Of a stretch of 64,000 bases of DNA, positions 42,304 to 51,118 are shown piece after piece (the first letter of the stretch is position 1; every line of letters starts with the position of its first letter). Origin of the DNA: Phormidesmis sp963710175 (lineage in GTDB: Bacteria; Cyanobacteriota; Cyanobacteriia; Phormidesmidales; Phormidesmidaceae); assembly GCA_963710175.1 (NCBI GenBank), contig CAVPZC010000001.1, positions 1,798,001 to 1,862,000 of the forward strand, read 5' to 3'. A model generated the notes under the pieces. The model searched no databases. It was given only the letters and a program-made list of their open reading frames with translations, and was not told the origin of the DNA. The translations under genes were made by a program, and so were the position numbers.

Positions 42304-42404
42304 GTTAGCGCAGACTGCTAACTTATGTTGCTAAAACGTACTCATAACGAGTATGATTTAAGGAGTGTGTAAAGTATTTTTAGGGCTATGACTTTAGTCA
42401 TAGC
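42304..42404. promoter_or_regulatory. Cluster of three dyads upstream of the Prx-Grx gene
   Basis: GTTAGC/GCTAAC (42304-42322, 7-nt spacer); TACTC/GAGTA (42339-42353, 5-nt spacer); and GCTATGACT/AGTCATAGC (42385-42404, 2-nt spacer), the last 53 bp before the ATG. No match to a known peroxide-regulator box was recognised; the third could also be a 5'-UTR hairpin. Confidence 0.4.
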
Positions 42405-42457
42405 GTCCTAATTTCAGCGCTCCCAGTTATCTAAAGTTATCAGGAGATTTCTATTTC

Positions 42458-43210
42458 ATGGCACTAGAAAATCGTGAAGGGCAAAAAGTTCCCGACGTCA
42501 AGTTCCGCACTCGTCAGAACGAAGAATGGGTGGAGGTGACCACTGATGAGCTTTTCAAGGGTAAAACTATTATTGTCTTCTCGCTACCAGGTGCTTTCAC
42601 GCCCACCTGTTCAACCACTCACCTGCCTGGCTACAACGAGTACGCTGGGCTGCTGAAAAAGAACGGGGTTGACGACATCATCTGTATGTCGGTCAACGAC
42701 ACGTTTGTAATGAATGCCTGGGCTGAAAACCAGGAAGCCGAGAACATCACCGTTATCCCTGACGGCAACGGCGAATTTACCGACCAGATGGGAATGCTGG
42801 TTGACAAAGCTGACCTGGGCTTTGGGGCTCGCTCTTGGCGCTACTCCATGCTGGTCAAAGATGGCACCATCGAGAAAATGTTTATCGAGCCGGAAGTGCC
42901 TGGCGACCCTTTCGAGGTCTCTGATGCAGAGACGATGCTGAACTACATCAACGAAAAAGCGGGTAAGCCTCACCGCGTATTTATGATCAGCAAGCCTGGC
43001 TGCCCCTTCTGTGCCAAGGCGAGAGACTTGCTAGAGGCGCACAGCATGGCTTACGAACAGGTAGAGCTAGGCAGTGGTGTCACAACCAAATCGCTCTATG
43101 CGGTTTCGGGCGCAGGGACGACGCCTCAGGTATTTATAGACGGGCACCTAGTCGGCGGCTCGGATGACCTAGAAGCTTACTTCCAAAAGATGGACAAGAC
43201 CGCTGCCTAA
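42458..43210 (+). CDS. Peroxiredoxin 5 - glutaredoxin fusion
   Basis: Glutathione-dependent peroxidase in one chain, 250 residues. Residues 1-~160 are a Prx5-type domain with PGAFTPTCSTTHLPGY (peroxidatic Cys51) and GFGARSWRYSMLV. Residues ~172-250 are a glutaredoxin with KPGCPFCAKARDLL (Cys182, Cys185) and TTPQVFIDGHLVGG. The glutaredoxin domain would reduce the Prx Cys with glutathione. The glutathione reductase gene follows downstream on the same strand, giving a complete peroxide-removal route. AGGAG lies before the ATG. Confidence 0.93.
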   Translation: MALENREGQKVPDVKFRTRQNEEWVEVTTDELFKGKTIIVFSLPGAFTPTCSTTHLPGYNEYAGLLKKNGVDDIICMSVNDTFVMNAWAENQEAENITVIPDGNGEFTDQMGMLVDKADLGFGARSWRYSMLVKDGTIEKMFIEPEVPGDPFEVSDAETMLNYINEKAGKPHRVFMISKPGCPFCAKARDLLEAHSMAYEQVELGSGVTTKSLYAVSGAGTTPQVFIDGHLVGGSDDLEAYFQKMDKTAA

Positions 43211-43665
43211 GGAGCTATAGCCTCTGTCGAGTTGCTTAGGACACTTCTGTCGGCTGAAACCGCTAGAGAACAGCGGGCAACTCGACTAGCAGATGTCCTA
43301 ATGCATCAGGACATCTGCTATATCTTTTTAACAGCCTGCCCTTAGTATCTGCGTAGCTTTTTGAGCGTGCTGCTCAAAAGCTGTCACAAAACGATATCCC
43401 TCTTCTTAATTACCTTACTCGGCCTGCTTTCGCCAATCAGGCTGTCGGGTAAAGAGAAGGGGGATTTCATTCCTCAGAAAAGAGAAATCATCATTTCGTA
43501 AATTCATTTATGATCTATATAGATGATCTCAATAGAGGGGCTGCCCATAATTTTTATCCTATATAGCTGTTAAGCGTGGTCTTTGCCCGCTAGTTTTTAC
43601 TGATATTTCTAACGATCTTTTCTTCCAGCACTGAACGCTTTTTATTTACTCGGAGTAGCTTATTT
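43211..43665. other. Intergenic region between Prx-Grx and gor
   Basis: About 455 bp. It contains two-hairpin repeat copy D immediately after the Prx-Grx stop codon, then AT-rich sequence with the 12-bp palindrome ATCTATATAGAT (43513-43524) about 140 bp before gor. The gap suggests gor has its own promoter. Confidence 0.55.
43216..43322. repeat. Two-hairpin repeat, copy D (107 bp)
   Basis: TATAGC (43216-43221) to GCTATA (43317-43322). Long hairpin GTCGAGTTGC (43226-43235) / GCAACTCGAC (43277-43286). Short hairpin TAGCAGATGTCCT (43287-43299) / AGGACATCTGCTA (43308-43320) around AATGCATC. It starts 5 bp after the Prx-Grx stop and could act as that gene's 3' end. Confidence 0.82.
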
Positions 43666-45018
43666 ATGGCTTACGATTTTGACCTTTTTGTAATTGGCGG
43701 TGGCTCGGGTGGAATTGCAACTGCGCGGCGAGCAGCTTCTTATGGGGCCAGAGTCGCGGTGGCTGAGAGCGATCGCTTAGGCGGCACCTGCGTAAATCGG
43801 GGCTGTGTCCCTAAAAAGTTGATGGTTTATGCCTCTCGCTTTCCTAAATACGCCGCTGAGTCAGCAGGTTATGGTTGGGACGTTAAGCCCGGCAGCTTTG
43901 ACTGGCATCAGATGATCACCGATGTCAATAACGAGGTTAAACGGCTCAATAGTATCTATCAGCGCATGGTAGACAACGCTGAAGTCAAGCTATTTCCTGT
44001 CCATGCCAAGCTGCTCGATGGCCATACGTTGGAAGTGGGCGACCAGAAAGTTACTGCCGAAAGGATTTTGATCGCGGTTGGCGGCAAGCCTGTTAAGCCT
44101 GATATTCCAGGTATTGAGCACGCGATCACTTCAGATGGAATGTTTGAGCTGAGTGAGCAGCCCAAGCGCATGGTAATTTTGGGCGGTGGCTACATTGGCT
44201 GCGAATTTGCCTGTGTGATGAATGGGCTAGGTACTGAAGTTACTCAAGTCATCCGCAAAGAGCAAATTCTCAATGGGTTTGATAAAGACGTGCGCAATGA
44301 GCTGCACGAAGCGCTGGTGAAGCACGGGATCAAGATTCTGACTCATTCTGAAATCTTAGGAATTGAGAAGACTAGCGACGGCGTCACCGTTACTATCAGC
44401 GATGGTAAAGAGCAGCAGGTCATCGTTGCCGATGCAGTCAGCTTAGCGGCAACCGGGCGGCGGCCTAAGCTAGAAAATTTGGGGTTGGAGAATACGGCAG
44501 TAGAGACGCATAAGGGCGCGATCGCAGCTGACAAATACAGCCAAACCGCAGAGCCTAGCATCTATGCCATTGGTGACTGCACCGACCGGATCAACCTAAC
44601 CCCGGTAGCTATCAACGAAGGGCGGGCGCTAGCCGATACGCTTTATGGCGGCAAGTCGCGCATTATGAGCTACGAAGCCGTTCCCTCAGCAGTCTTTACC
44701 ACGCCCGAAGCCGCTAGCGTTGGCATCACCGAAGAAGAAGCGATTGATCAGTATGGAGAAGACAATATTCACGTTTTTCGCTCGCGCTTCCGCTCGATGT
44801 ACTACACCTTGCCCAACAAGGACGAAAAGACCCTGATGAAGCTGATTGTGCACACCGAGAGCGACAAGGTCTTGGGCGCACATATGGTCGGCGACAGCGC
44901 GGCTGAGATTATTCAGGGAGTGGCGATCGCTCTCAAGATGGGCGCAACCAAGGCCAACTTCGATGCGACCGTCGGTATTCACCCCAGCTCTGCTGAAGAA
45001 TTCGTCACCATGCGCTAA
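43666..45018 (+). CDS. gor: Glutathione-disulfide reductase
   Basis: FAD/NADPH flavoprotein that regenerates GSH. 450 residues: FAD motif FVIGGGSGGIATARRAA, redox disulfide GGTCVNRGCVPKKLM (Cys42, Cys47), NADPH motif ILGGGYIGCEFACVMNGLG, second FAD contact YAIGDCTDRINLTPVA, and the C-terminal interface with the catalytic His in VGIHPSSAEEFVTMR. VIRKEQILNGFD carries the NADPH 2'-phosphate-type basic residues. Full length. Functional partner of the upstream Prx-Grx fusion. A terminator follows. Confidence 0.95.
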   Translation: MAYDFDLFVIGGGSGGIATARRAASYGARVAVAESDRLGGTCVNRGCVPKKLMVYASRFPKYAAESAGYGWDVKPGSFDWHQMITDVNNEVKRLNSIYQRMVDNAEVKLFPVHAKLLDGHTLEVGDQKVTAERILIAVGGKPVKPDIPGIEHAITSDGMFELSEQPKRMVILGGGYIGCEFACVMNGLGTEVTQVIRKEQILNGFDKDVRNELHEALVKHGIKILTHSEILGIEKTSDGVTVTISDGKEQQVIVADAVSLAATGRRPKLENLGLENTAVETHKGAIAADKYSQTAEPSIYAIGDCTDRINLTPVAINEGRALADTLYGGKSRIMSYEAVPSAVFTTPEAASVGITEEEAIDQYGEDNIHVFRSRFRSMYYTLPNKDEKTLMKLIVHTESDKVLGAHMVGDSAAEIIQGVAIALKMGATKANFDATVGIHPSSAEEFVTMR

Positions 45019-45749
45019 TCGAAACGCGCAAACCATCTTTCCATTCGCAGCAGCTAAAGGCTCCTCCGAGACAGTCTACAAATTGTCTTAGAGGAGCCTT
45101 TTATTGTGCGTTCAACAGAAGCGTCGGTACATGTACTCACTTTGCTCAAATCACCGCATAAACATCATGTAAACTTTGCATGATCGGGGCCAAAATGTTC
45201 TCTGTGAACCTGTAGGCGGATTTTCTATGGTTACGATAGTCATCAAAAGCGGAGGCGAAGCTGTATTTGCAGCGATCGCCGCTTCTAAAAACACCCTAAC
45301 TGTCACACCTGGACTATGACGCTTCGCAAACGTGCCCCCTGACCGGCTATAGCACAGCACGGCATTGCTAACGTACTAATAGATCTCAAAGATCTATCGA
45401 CAATGTCCACGTAGCTAGTGTTATATCAAGTGCCTTACGCCCCGATCACCTCACTCACCTTACTTCTACAGCTCAGGGGCCAAATCATTTATATACCCTA
45501 CATATTCTCGGTTATAAGCTCTTATACAGCCAGGGTTGCAGCCTTCTGTAGACCCGCCCTTAGCTCCTGAAAGACAAAAGCTGCCAATGCTCGCCTTTAT
45601 CAGAGCTTTAGCCAATCTGCATCAAGTTTACCGATTGCTTTAAACAGTGCTTCCCCTGATTGATTACCTTAGAGCCGTGGGAATGTTGTTTAGCAAATGC
45701 AGTCATCTCCGTCACCGACATTACTGAGTTACTCAAAAACTCTTTCACC
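45019..45749. other. Long intergenic region between gor and the Mo-nitrogenase-like gene
   Basis: About 730 bp with the gor terminator, one HIP1-like site near 45273, and a dyad ATAGATCT/AGATCTAT (45379-45397). A minus-strand open frame at 45151-45360 has no family resemblance. No gene is called. Confidence 0.5.
45060..45104 (+). terminator. Intrinsic terminator after gor
   Basis: GGCTCCTCCGAGACA pairs with TGTCTTAGAGGAGCC with minor mismatches, followed by TTTTATT. About 45 nt after the gor stop codon. Confidence 0.85.
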
Positions 45750-46040
45750 ATGAATTCTTCTGTCCTCAAAAACAAAAAATCACTGGATCTCCTGAACCCC
45801 GTGCGACGACGAATTGAGCAGATTCCCGTTGAAAACAAGCAGACCGCTCGCCGCATCGTGTCATTGATCCCCGCCGACTGCCCGTTTGAAAGAGACCTTA
45901 AGCTCTTTGGCCGCACGCTTGGCCACATCCCGCCGATGTGTAAAATCAACCCGCTATACGAGCAGCTAATCATGCTGCGCTTTAAGGCACTCTGCTACTT
46001 GGTTGACGAGTGCGGCGAAGATATCACTGCCTTCAGCTAG
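45750..46040 (+). CDS. Mo-dependent nitrogenase C-terminal-like small protein
   Basis: 96 residues from the ATG at 45750. The core NPVRRRIEQIPVENKQTARRIVSLIPADCPFERDLKLFG, then HIPPMCKINPLYEQL and LRFKALCYLVDECGED, matches a short cyanobacterial family annotated after the C-terminal region of Mo-dependent nitrogenase-linked proteins. Three conserved Cys (CPFERD, MCKINP, LCYLVDEC) suggest a metal or Fe-S site. No nif genes are nearby, and the family also occurs in non-fixing cyanobacteria. An upstream in-frame extension to 45660 is unlikely. Confidence 0.75.
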   Translation: MNSSVLKNKKSLDLLNPVRRRIEQIPVENKQTARRIVSLIPADCPFERDLKLFGRTLGHIPPMCKINPLYEQLIMLRFKALCYLVDECGEDITAFS

Positions 46041-46279
46041 TGCTCTGTCTATTGCGCTCCGTAGAGAAGGGATCAGCGATCGCTCCTCAGCTGTTCCAAC
46101 TCATCGCAGAAACATCTTTCGCTCTTCTAAAATTCTCAGTCTAAAATTCTCAGCTTTTCTCGGGTCAGTCGGCTCTGGCGGGCCACTTCAAAAGCACTGT
46201 GGATAGCCGACACTTTGTGTAGAGCCGTCGAAACTGCCTGTAGCTGATTAGCCAACTTCAAAAAAAGCGTTTGGTAATG

Positions 46280-47278
46280 CTAGCGACGATAGCCCACTGC
46301 TTGCAGCAGATTGAGCGGGCCGACTGCTTTGAGCCGTGCCAATGTCTCCTCGTCTTTGACCAGCAGCGATCCGGCAAAGCCCAACGAATTGACTGAAATG
46401 CCCAAATGCCTTTCCTGACTGCGTGGAACAACCATCATCCACTGCCGGGTACAGAGCAAGTTATACGCTGCTGTTTGCGACCCCTGCCAGCTGGCGCTCG
46501 ATATGCCGACAGCGCTCAGCAGCCGACGGTAGCTAGTTAAATATAGCCCCGCATTAAGGTTCTCAGCAGTCTGCTGGTCGGAGGGTTGAACGGGCCTAGT
46601 AGGATCGTCTGGATGAGCAAACTTGATGATTGCATGGCGAAAAGGAAGAAGCGATGATCTGCCTACTGCTTCATCTTCTGTCTGCGAGTTTTCAGCCTGC
46701 TCGTATTCCACTGCTGCGATCGCCGCCGCCATCGAAAAATCCACCTGCTCCTTGACATCAGGTACCACCTGCAAATGTTTATGAGGCTGACTAGACCCCG
46801 CTATGGTACCGCCATTAAAAAAGGCCAGCCCTTCGACTTCTGCTAAGCAGCGAACCAGCGCTTCAAAGTCTGCTAGCGTCAGCCAGTTTTTCTGCGGCTC
46901 GTACTGGCGGGTAACGATTAAAAAGTGATGGTCTACAACGTTGAATTTGTTGAGCAGGCACAGGTGAGTTTCTGAGATATCGGTAACGTAAAGATCTTCT
47001 TCGTAGGGCAGAAAAGGGTTGGCAGGAGCCGTTTTACCCTGCTGCTTGCGGGCTTTCTCCTTGCGCGACAGGTTGGCTAAGATTCGCACCACAAAGCGCA
47101 TGCCCACTGATTCAAGATATTCAACAGTGGTCTCAATTGACGCCAAGGCTCCGGTGCGTAACCCGTGCGCACTCTGTGCCTTGAGCCGAGGCCAAAGGCT
47201 GCCTGTTTGCCAGGAAATGCGGCCTGTCTCACTCAAAGCGTGCCGCACTGCGCCTGCTGACGCAGCAGATGGTCGCAC
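46280..47278 (-). CDS. ATP adenylyltransferase / Ap4A phosphorylase
   Basis: Splits diadenosine tetraphosphate phosphorolytically to ATP and ADP. Up to 332 residues of the HIT-superfamily APA1/2 type: NPFLPYEEDLYVTDISETHLCLLNKFNVVDHHFLIVTRQYEPQ, LAEVEGLAFFNGGTIAGSSQPHKHLQVVP with the HxHxQ-type active site (HKHLQ), and a C-terminal LGISVNSLGFAGSLLVKDEE. The GTG start at 47278 overlaps the end of aroC by 46 bp. A second GTG ten codons in (47248) still overlaps and is equally plausible. Translational coupling with aroC is likely. Confidence 0.88.
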   Translation of the reverse strand: MRPSAASAGAVRHALSETGRISWQTGSLWPRLKAQSAHGLRTGALASIETTVEYLESVGMRFVVRILANLSRKEKARKQQGKTAPANPFLPYEEDLYVTDISETHLCLLNKFNVVDHHFLIVTRQYEPQKNWLTLADFEALVRCLAEVEGLAFFNGGTIAGSSQPHKHLQVVPDVKEQVDFSMAAAIAAVEYEQAENSQTEDEAVGRSSLLPFRHAIIKFAHPDDPTRPVQPSDQQTAENLNAGLYLTSYRRLLSAVGISSASWQGSQTAAYNLLCTRQWMMVVPRSQERHLGISVNSLGFAGSLLVKDEETLARLKAVGPLNLLQAVGYRR

Positions 47279-48321
47279 AGCACTAGGGCAACCATTGCTT
47301 CTACCATCGGAACGGCTCTAGGCAATACGCAAGGATCGTGACGGCCTTTAGCCGCTAGCGTGGTTTCTTGACCATCGCTATCAACGGTGTTTTGGGCTTT
47401 GCGAATGGTGGCCGTGGGCTTAAAGGCAACTCGCAAGACGATGTTTTCACCGTTGGAAATGCCGCCCTGAGTACCGCCAGAGCGATTAGTGCGCGTACGA
47501 AAGCCGCCGTCTTCGCCTCGATAAAATTCGTCATTGTGCTGACTGCCGGTAAGCAGCGTGCCCGCAAATCCTGAGCCCATTTCAAAGCCTTTGGTCGCTG
47601 GCAGTGACATAGCCGCTTTAGCGAGGTCGGCGGTGAGCTTATCAAATACGGGCGATCCCAAGCCTTTTGGCACATTCCGGGCAACGCATTCGACCACGCC
47701 TCCTATTGAGTCACCTTCTTTGCGAACCTGATCGATCCGCTCAATCATCTGCTCAGCTACATCCTGATTGGGGCAGCGCACGATGTTGCTTTCGACTTCT
47801 GCCAGAGTAACGGTGCCTGGATCTAACGGCGCTTCGATGTCTTGAATGCGCTTGACATAGGCAATGATTTCTACCCCAGCGGCCTGCTTGAGAATTTTTT
47901 TGGCGATCGCCCCTGCCGCCACCCGGCCAATCGTCTCCCGCGCTGAAGATCGGCCACCCCCCTGCCAGTTGCGAATACCGTACTTAGCGTCGTAAGTCGC
48001 ATCGGCATGAGAGGGCCGATACTTCTTGGCCATCTCGTCGTAGTCCTGAGAGCGAGCGTCTTTATTGCGCACCAGGATAGAAATTGGCGTGCCTAAGGTT
48101 TTTCCTTCAAACACGCCAGAGACAATCTCGCAGGTATCGGTTTCTTTGCGAGCGGTCGTAATTCGGCTTTGTCCCGGACGCCGCCGGTCGAGATCGACCT
48201 GAATTTCTTCAGCCGAAATTTCTAGCTGAGGCGGGCAACCGTCAATCACCACACCGACGCCGCCGCCGTGGGATTCTCCAAAAGTCGTGATGCGAAAAAG
48301 ATGGCCGAAGGTGTTGCCCAT
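47233..48321 (-). CDS. aroC: Chorismate synthase
   Basis: Last step of the shikimate pathway: EPSP to chorismate, with reduced FMN. 362 residues with all signatures: GNTFGHLFRITTFGESHG, the Arg-rich RRRPGQSRITTARKE, RPSHADATYDAKYGIRNWQGGGRSSARET, and near the end RVAFKPTATIRKAQNTVD and GRHDPCVLPRAVPMVEAM. Overlaps the Ap4A phosphorylase gene downstream. The other aro gene here, aroE, is 43 kb away. Confidence 0.97.
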   Translation of the reverse strand: MGNTFGHLFRITTFGESHGGGVGVVIDGCPPQLEISAEEIQVDLDRRRPGQSRITTARKETDTCEIVSGVFEGKTLGTPISILVRNKDARSQDYDEMAKKYRPSHADATYDAKYGIRNWQGGGRSSARETIGRVAAGAIAKKILKQAAGVEIIAYVKRIQDIEAPLDPGTVTLAEVESNIVRCPNQDVAEQMIERIDQVRKEGDSIGGVVECVARNVPKGLGSPVFDKLTADLAKAAMSLPATKGFEMGSGFAGTLLTGSQHNDEFYRGEDGGFRTRTNRSGGTQGGISNGENIVLRVAFKPTATIRKAQNTVDSDGQETTLAAKGRHDPCVLPRAVPMVEAMVALVLCDHLLRQQAQCGTL

Positions 48322-48443
48322 GTGCTGCTCGTCTATCTAAAATTTGGCCTGAGTGCGATCGCGTAATCGCCACAAATCCTTACGATCCTATCGTATTTTA
48401 GGGGCTTGCAGATAGATACCTACAGCGCGTCTATGAAGGATTG

Positions 48444-49394
48444 CTAGCGGCGCGGGGTTCCAGACAGCTTCAGCAGCTGACGCGGATTGATTGCTTCGTC
48501 GTTTTTATAAATGCCGTAGTGCAAATGAGGGCCAGAGGAGCGTCCGGTGCTGCCAACATGGCCAACCGCCTGACCGCGTTTGAGGCGATCACCCACCTCC
48601 ACCTTCACCTCAGACATATGGGCAAATAGCGTCTCATAGCCATAGCCATGATCGATAGTGACACTGAGCCCATAGCCCCCATTGCGGCCCGCCTCAACGA
48701 CTACCCCATCGCCTGTAGCCATAATCAAGTCGCCTTGCTCAGTGACAAAATCAATTCCTTCGTGAACTTCATAACGGCTGCCGCCAAAAGGATTGGGGCG
48801 AATACCAAATTCCGAGGAGACTTCAACCGGGCCGACGATGGGCAACCCATCGGGATAAGCAGCTTCTTCCGCCAGGGTTTTTTCTAAAGCGGGCTTAACC
48901 AACAAATCCAGCGCTTTGGTGAGTTCAGGGATCTGTCCTTGAGCATCCTCCAGCAAGTTTAAAGCAGCAGCAGCTTTGGCTGGCCCCCCTCGCGGAGGTA
49001 AATTTTTGGCAAGGCGGCTCTGAGCAGATTCTGGGGTGTTACCCGCAGATTCAGCGGGCAGCTGCTCGGTCTGTTCGTCATTGTTTGAGACGCCAGCTCG
49101 CTCTTGCAGTGAGTCAATTTCTTCCCCGAGCGAATCAATTTCTGCTTTTACTTCGGTCGCGATATCTTCTAGCTCGCTATTTTCTGCGTTCAGGCGCAAA
49201 TTGTTTTGTACTAGTGAAAAACAAAGGCTACCTAATCCAACAGTCGGGATGCCAATCAGTAAAAGTACCGTCCCAAAACCTCGAAACGGCAGAATAGTTC
49301 TGTCTGCCGATTTCTTGAGTTTACGATCCCTTCTAATCCGCTCTCTTCTGCGTTTAGTAGAGTCCGTATCGCTGTTTGCTAGCTTTTGTTGCAT
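48444..49394 (-). CDS. M23 family metallopeptidase (peptidoglycan endopeptidase)
   Basis: 316 residues. A basic N-terminus and one transmembrane helix (FGTVLLLIGIPTVGLGSLCFSLV, ~40-62) precede a coiled coil (~68-100: LEDIATEVKAEIDSLGEEI). A disordered linker leads to a LytM/M23 domain from ~205: FGIRPNPFGGSRYEVHEGIDF (first Zn His and Asp), GYETLFAHMSEV, and SSGPHLHYGIY (HxH). Both Zn motifs are complete, so it should be active. Probably a cell-wall hydrolase acting in the periplasm, perhaps in division like EnvC/NlpD types. Confidence 0.92.
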   Translation of the reverse strand: MQQKLANSDTDSTKRRRERIRRDRKLKKSADRTILPFRGFGTVLLLIGIPTVGLGSLCFSLVQNNLRLNAENSELEDIATEVKAEIDSLGEEIDSLQERAGVSNNDEQTEQLPAESAGNTPESAQSRLAKNLPPRGGPAKAAAALNLLEDAQGQIPELTKALDLLVKPALEKTLAEEAAYPDGLPIVGPVEVSSEFGIRPNPFGGSRYEVHEGIDFVTEQGDLIMATGDGVVVEAGRNGGYGLSVTIDHGYGYETLFAHMSEVKVEVGDRLKRGQAVGHVGSTGRSSGPHLHYGIYKNDEAINPRQLLKLSGTPRR

Positions 49395-49695
49395 GAATAG
49401 AGAAAGGCGTTTGCTTGTGCAACGCTTAGAAGAACTAGAGACGTGATGATTTTCGCAACTCTGAAATTATACGGGGATCATGGACTCAGCTCCTAAAGAC
49501 TTCTGAATGTTTGTACGCAATACTGATATTTCATAAGGAAAACTGAAGATAATTTGCCTATATTTTTCCGGTCGCTTCTTGCTAATTGCAGAATGCGGCG
49601 CTGCCTTTACAGCATCATTTATGACGCTAGAGGGTTGTCGCGATCACCTCTCATTCGTCACAGTAGGACATGAGTGATAAGGCAGCGGTAAAGAG
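49395..49695. other. Divergent intergenic region, nothing recognised
   Basis: About 300 bp between the M23 peptidase gene and the MBL-fold gene, moderately AT-rich. No repeat, terminator or gene was seen; it should hold both promoters. Confidence 0.4.
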
Positions 49696-50481
49696 ATGAA
49701 ACTTACCTGGTTTGATGCAAATACGTGGCTAGTAGAAGCTGGAAATAAGCGAATTTTGATTGATCCCTGGCTGGTGGGCGACCTGGTATTTGGGAATATG
49801 CCCTGGCTAGTGCGTGGCAGCAGGCAGCAGGCGGCCACTATTCCCCAAAATATCGATCTGATTTTGCTCTCTCAGGGCTTAGCTGACCATGCCCACCCGC
49901 CGACACTTCAGCGGTTGGACAAATCTATTCCGGTAGTGGCCTCTCCCGACGGGGCGAAAGTCGCAGAGGGAATTGGCTACCGGTCGGTGACGGTACTCAG
50001 CCCCGGCGATACGCTGTATTTAGACGGCGAGGACGGTCTAAAAATTCAGACGTTCATTGGCGCTGTCGTCGGCGCTACAAAGCGGGAAAACGCCTATGTG
50101 CTGACCTTTTTAGCAGAGGGCACCCGGCTATACTACGAACCCCACGGCTACCCCGACGCTGAACATCTCAGCGATATCGGGACTGTGGATGTAGCCATCA
50201 CGCCGATGGCTAACCAAACGCTGATGGGAATAGCGCCGGTCATTCGAGGTGGCGTTGCCGCGCCACAGATTGCTGACCTGCTCAAGCCTCGGGTGATGCT
50301 GCCGACGGCAGAGGCGGGTAGAGTGACCTACGACGGACTGATTTCGCCCACGCTGACGACGAAGGGGGGAGCCGCCAAAATGCGATCGCACTTTGCCGAC
50401 CAGGGAAAAGATATTCAGATCATCCAGCCAGTTTCTGAAGAGGCCATTGAGCTAGATCTACAAACCGCCGCCGTCAGTTAG
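49696..50481 (+). CDS. MBL-fold metallo-hydrolase
   Basis: 261 residues of the UlaG-like/RNase Z-like metallo-beta-lactamase subgroup: N-terminal MKLTWFDANTWLVEAGNKRILIDPW, the shortened metal motif LLSQGLADHAHPP (DHxH), LTFLAEGTRLYYEPHG with a metal His, and DVAITPMANQT. The usual HxHxDH has the first His replaced by Gln (SQGLADHAH), common in this subgroup. Substrate unknown. Similar proteins are common in cyanobacteria and plastids. Confidence 0.86.
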   Translation: MKLTWFDANTWLVEAGNKRILIDPWLVGDLVFGNMPWLVRGSRQQAATIPQNIDLILLSQGLADHAHPPTLQRLDKSIPVVASPDGAKVAEGIGYRSVTVLSPGDTLYLDGEDGLKIQTFIGAVVGATKRENAYVLTFLAEGTRLYYEPHGYPDAEHLSDIGTVDVAITPMANQTLMGIAPVIRGGVAAPQIADLLKPRVMLPTAEAGRVTYDGLISPTLTTKGGAAKMRSHFADQGKDIQIIQPVSEEAIELDLQTAAVS

Positions 50482-50487
50482 CCGCCG

Positions 50488-50985
50488 TCAGTTAAAGTCT
50501 GCTTGAGATTTGGCGACTTTAGCAGCAGTCGGGGCAGGTTTAGCAGCCTCTATCGACGAACTGGTCGCGTCAAAAGGGTCTGAGTGGGTAGAAATAGCCC
50601 CGGGCAAAGAAAGCAACGACTTAATTTCCGCGACGACCTCGTCTTGCTCTTTGCGCAGGGCATCTAGGCGGGTCATAAGCTGGCTGATTTGCGCCGCTTG
50701 ATCAGTTGGGGGCGTCGTCGCCCTGCGCCATAGCCATTGGCTCAGGGATAGCGGCAGTCTTAAGACAAACGTTAGACCAGCTTTCAGGGCGCGTTTGACT
50801 AGATCAGCGATAATTTGCAGCAGCGTAATTGTCAGCACCACGGCAGCGATCGCTCGAATCGGATGGCTAACCACAGCTGTCGTCACGCCCTGTAGCTGCG
50901 CGGCCAGACTGCCCAGCGTATCTAGAGAATCGGGCAGACTAGCCCAAGGTAGAGCCAATGAAAGGTGCAAAGTAACTGGCCACAT
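50488..50985 (-). CDS. Small membrane protein, unknown
   Basis: 165 residues from the ATG at 50985. A hydrophobic/amphipathic N-terminus (HLSLALPWASLPDSL), a transmembrane helix AIAAVVLTITLLQIIADLV, a second hydrophobic stretch (AGLTFVLRLPLSLSQWLW), and a C-terminal coiled coil (QISQLMTRLDALRKEQDEVVAEI) with a disordered tail. Not recognised; similar layout occurs in unannotated cyanobacterial proteins. I reject the extension to 51081 because the added residues look non-coding. Divergent from the DUF1499 gene; convergent with the MBL gene (6 bp apart). Confidence 0.6.
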   Translation of the reverse strand: MWPVTLHLSLALPWASLPDSLDTLGSLAAQLQGVTTAVVSHPIRAIAAVVLTITLLQIIADLVKRALKAGLTFVLRLPLSLSQWLWRRATTPPTDQAAQISQLMTRLDALRKEQDEVVAEIKSLLSLPGAISTHSDPFDATSSSIEAAKPAPTAAKVAKSQADFN

Positions 50986-51118
50986 GGGTCGTCGCTGATA
51001 TTGGGTCCTGATATTTGATCTATGCTGAAAAGCGATAACGGCGAAGACACTCAGGAATTGCCTCAGTATCATTTTCAACACTACAAGGTTTCAACACGGT
51101 AAGGAGCGACTGAATTCT

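Larger units (their letters stand above)
41931..42457. other. Upstream region of the peroxiredoxin-glutaredoxin gene
   Basis: About 530 bp without a gene. It holds two-hairpin repeat copy C (42020-42124) and a cluster of three dyads closer to the start codon (42304-42404). Confidence 0.6.

Noticed and set aside
45151..45360. 69-residue minus-strand open frame
   Set aside because: No motif, no Shine-Dalgarno and poor composition; treated as intergenic.
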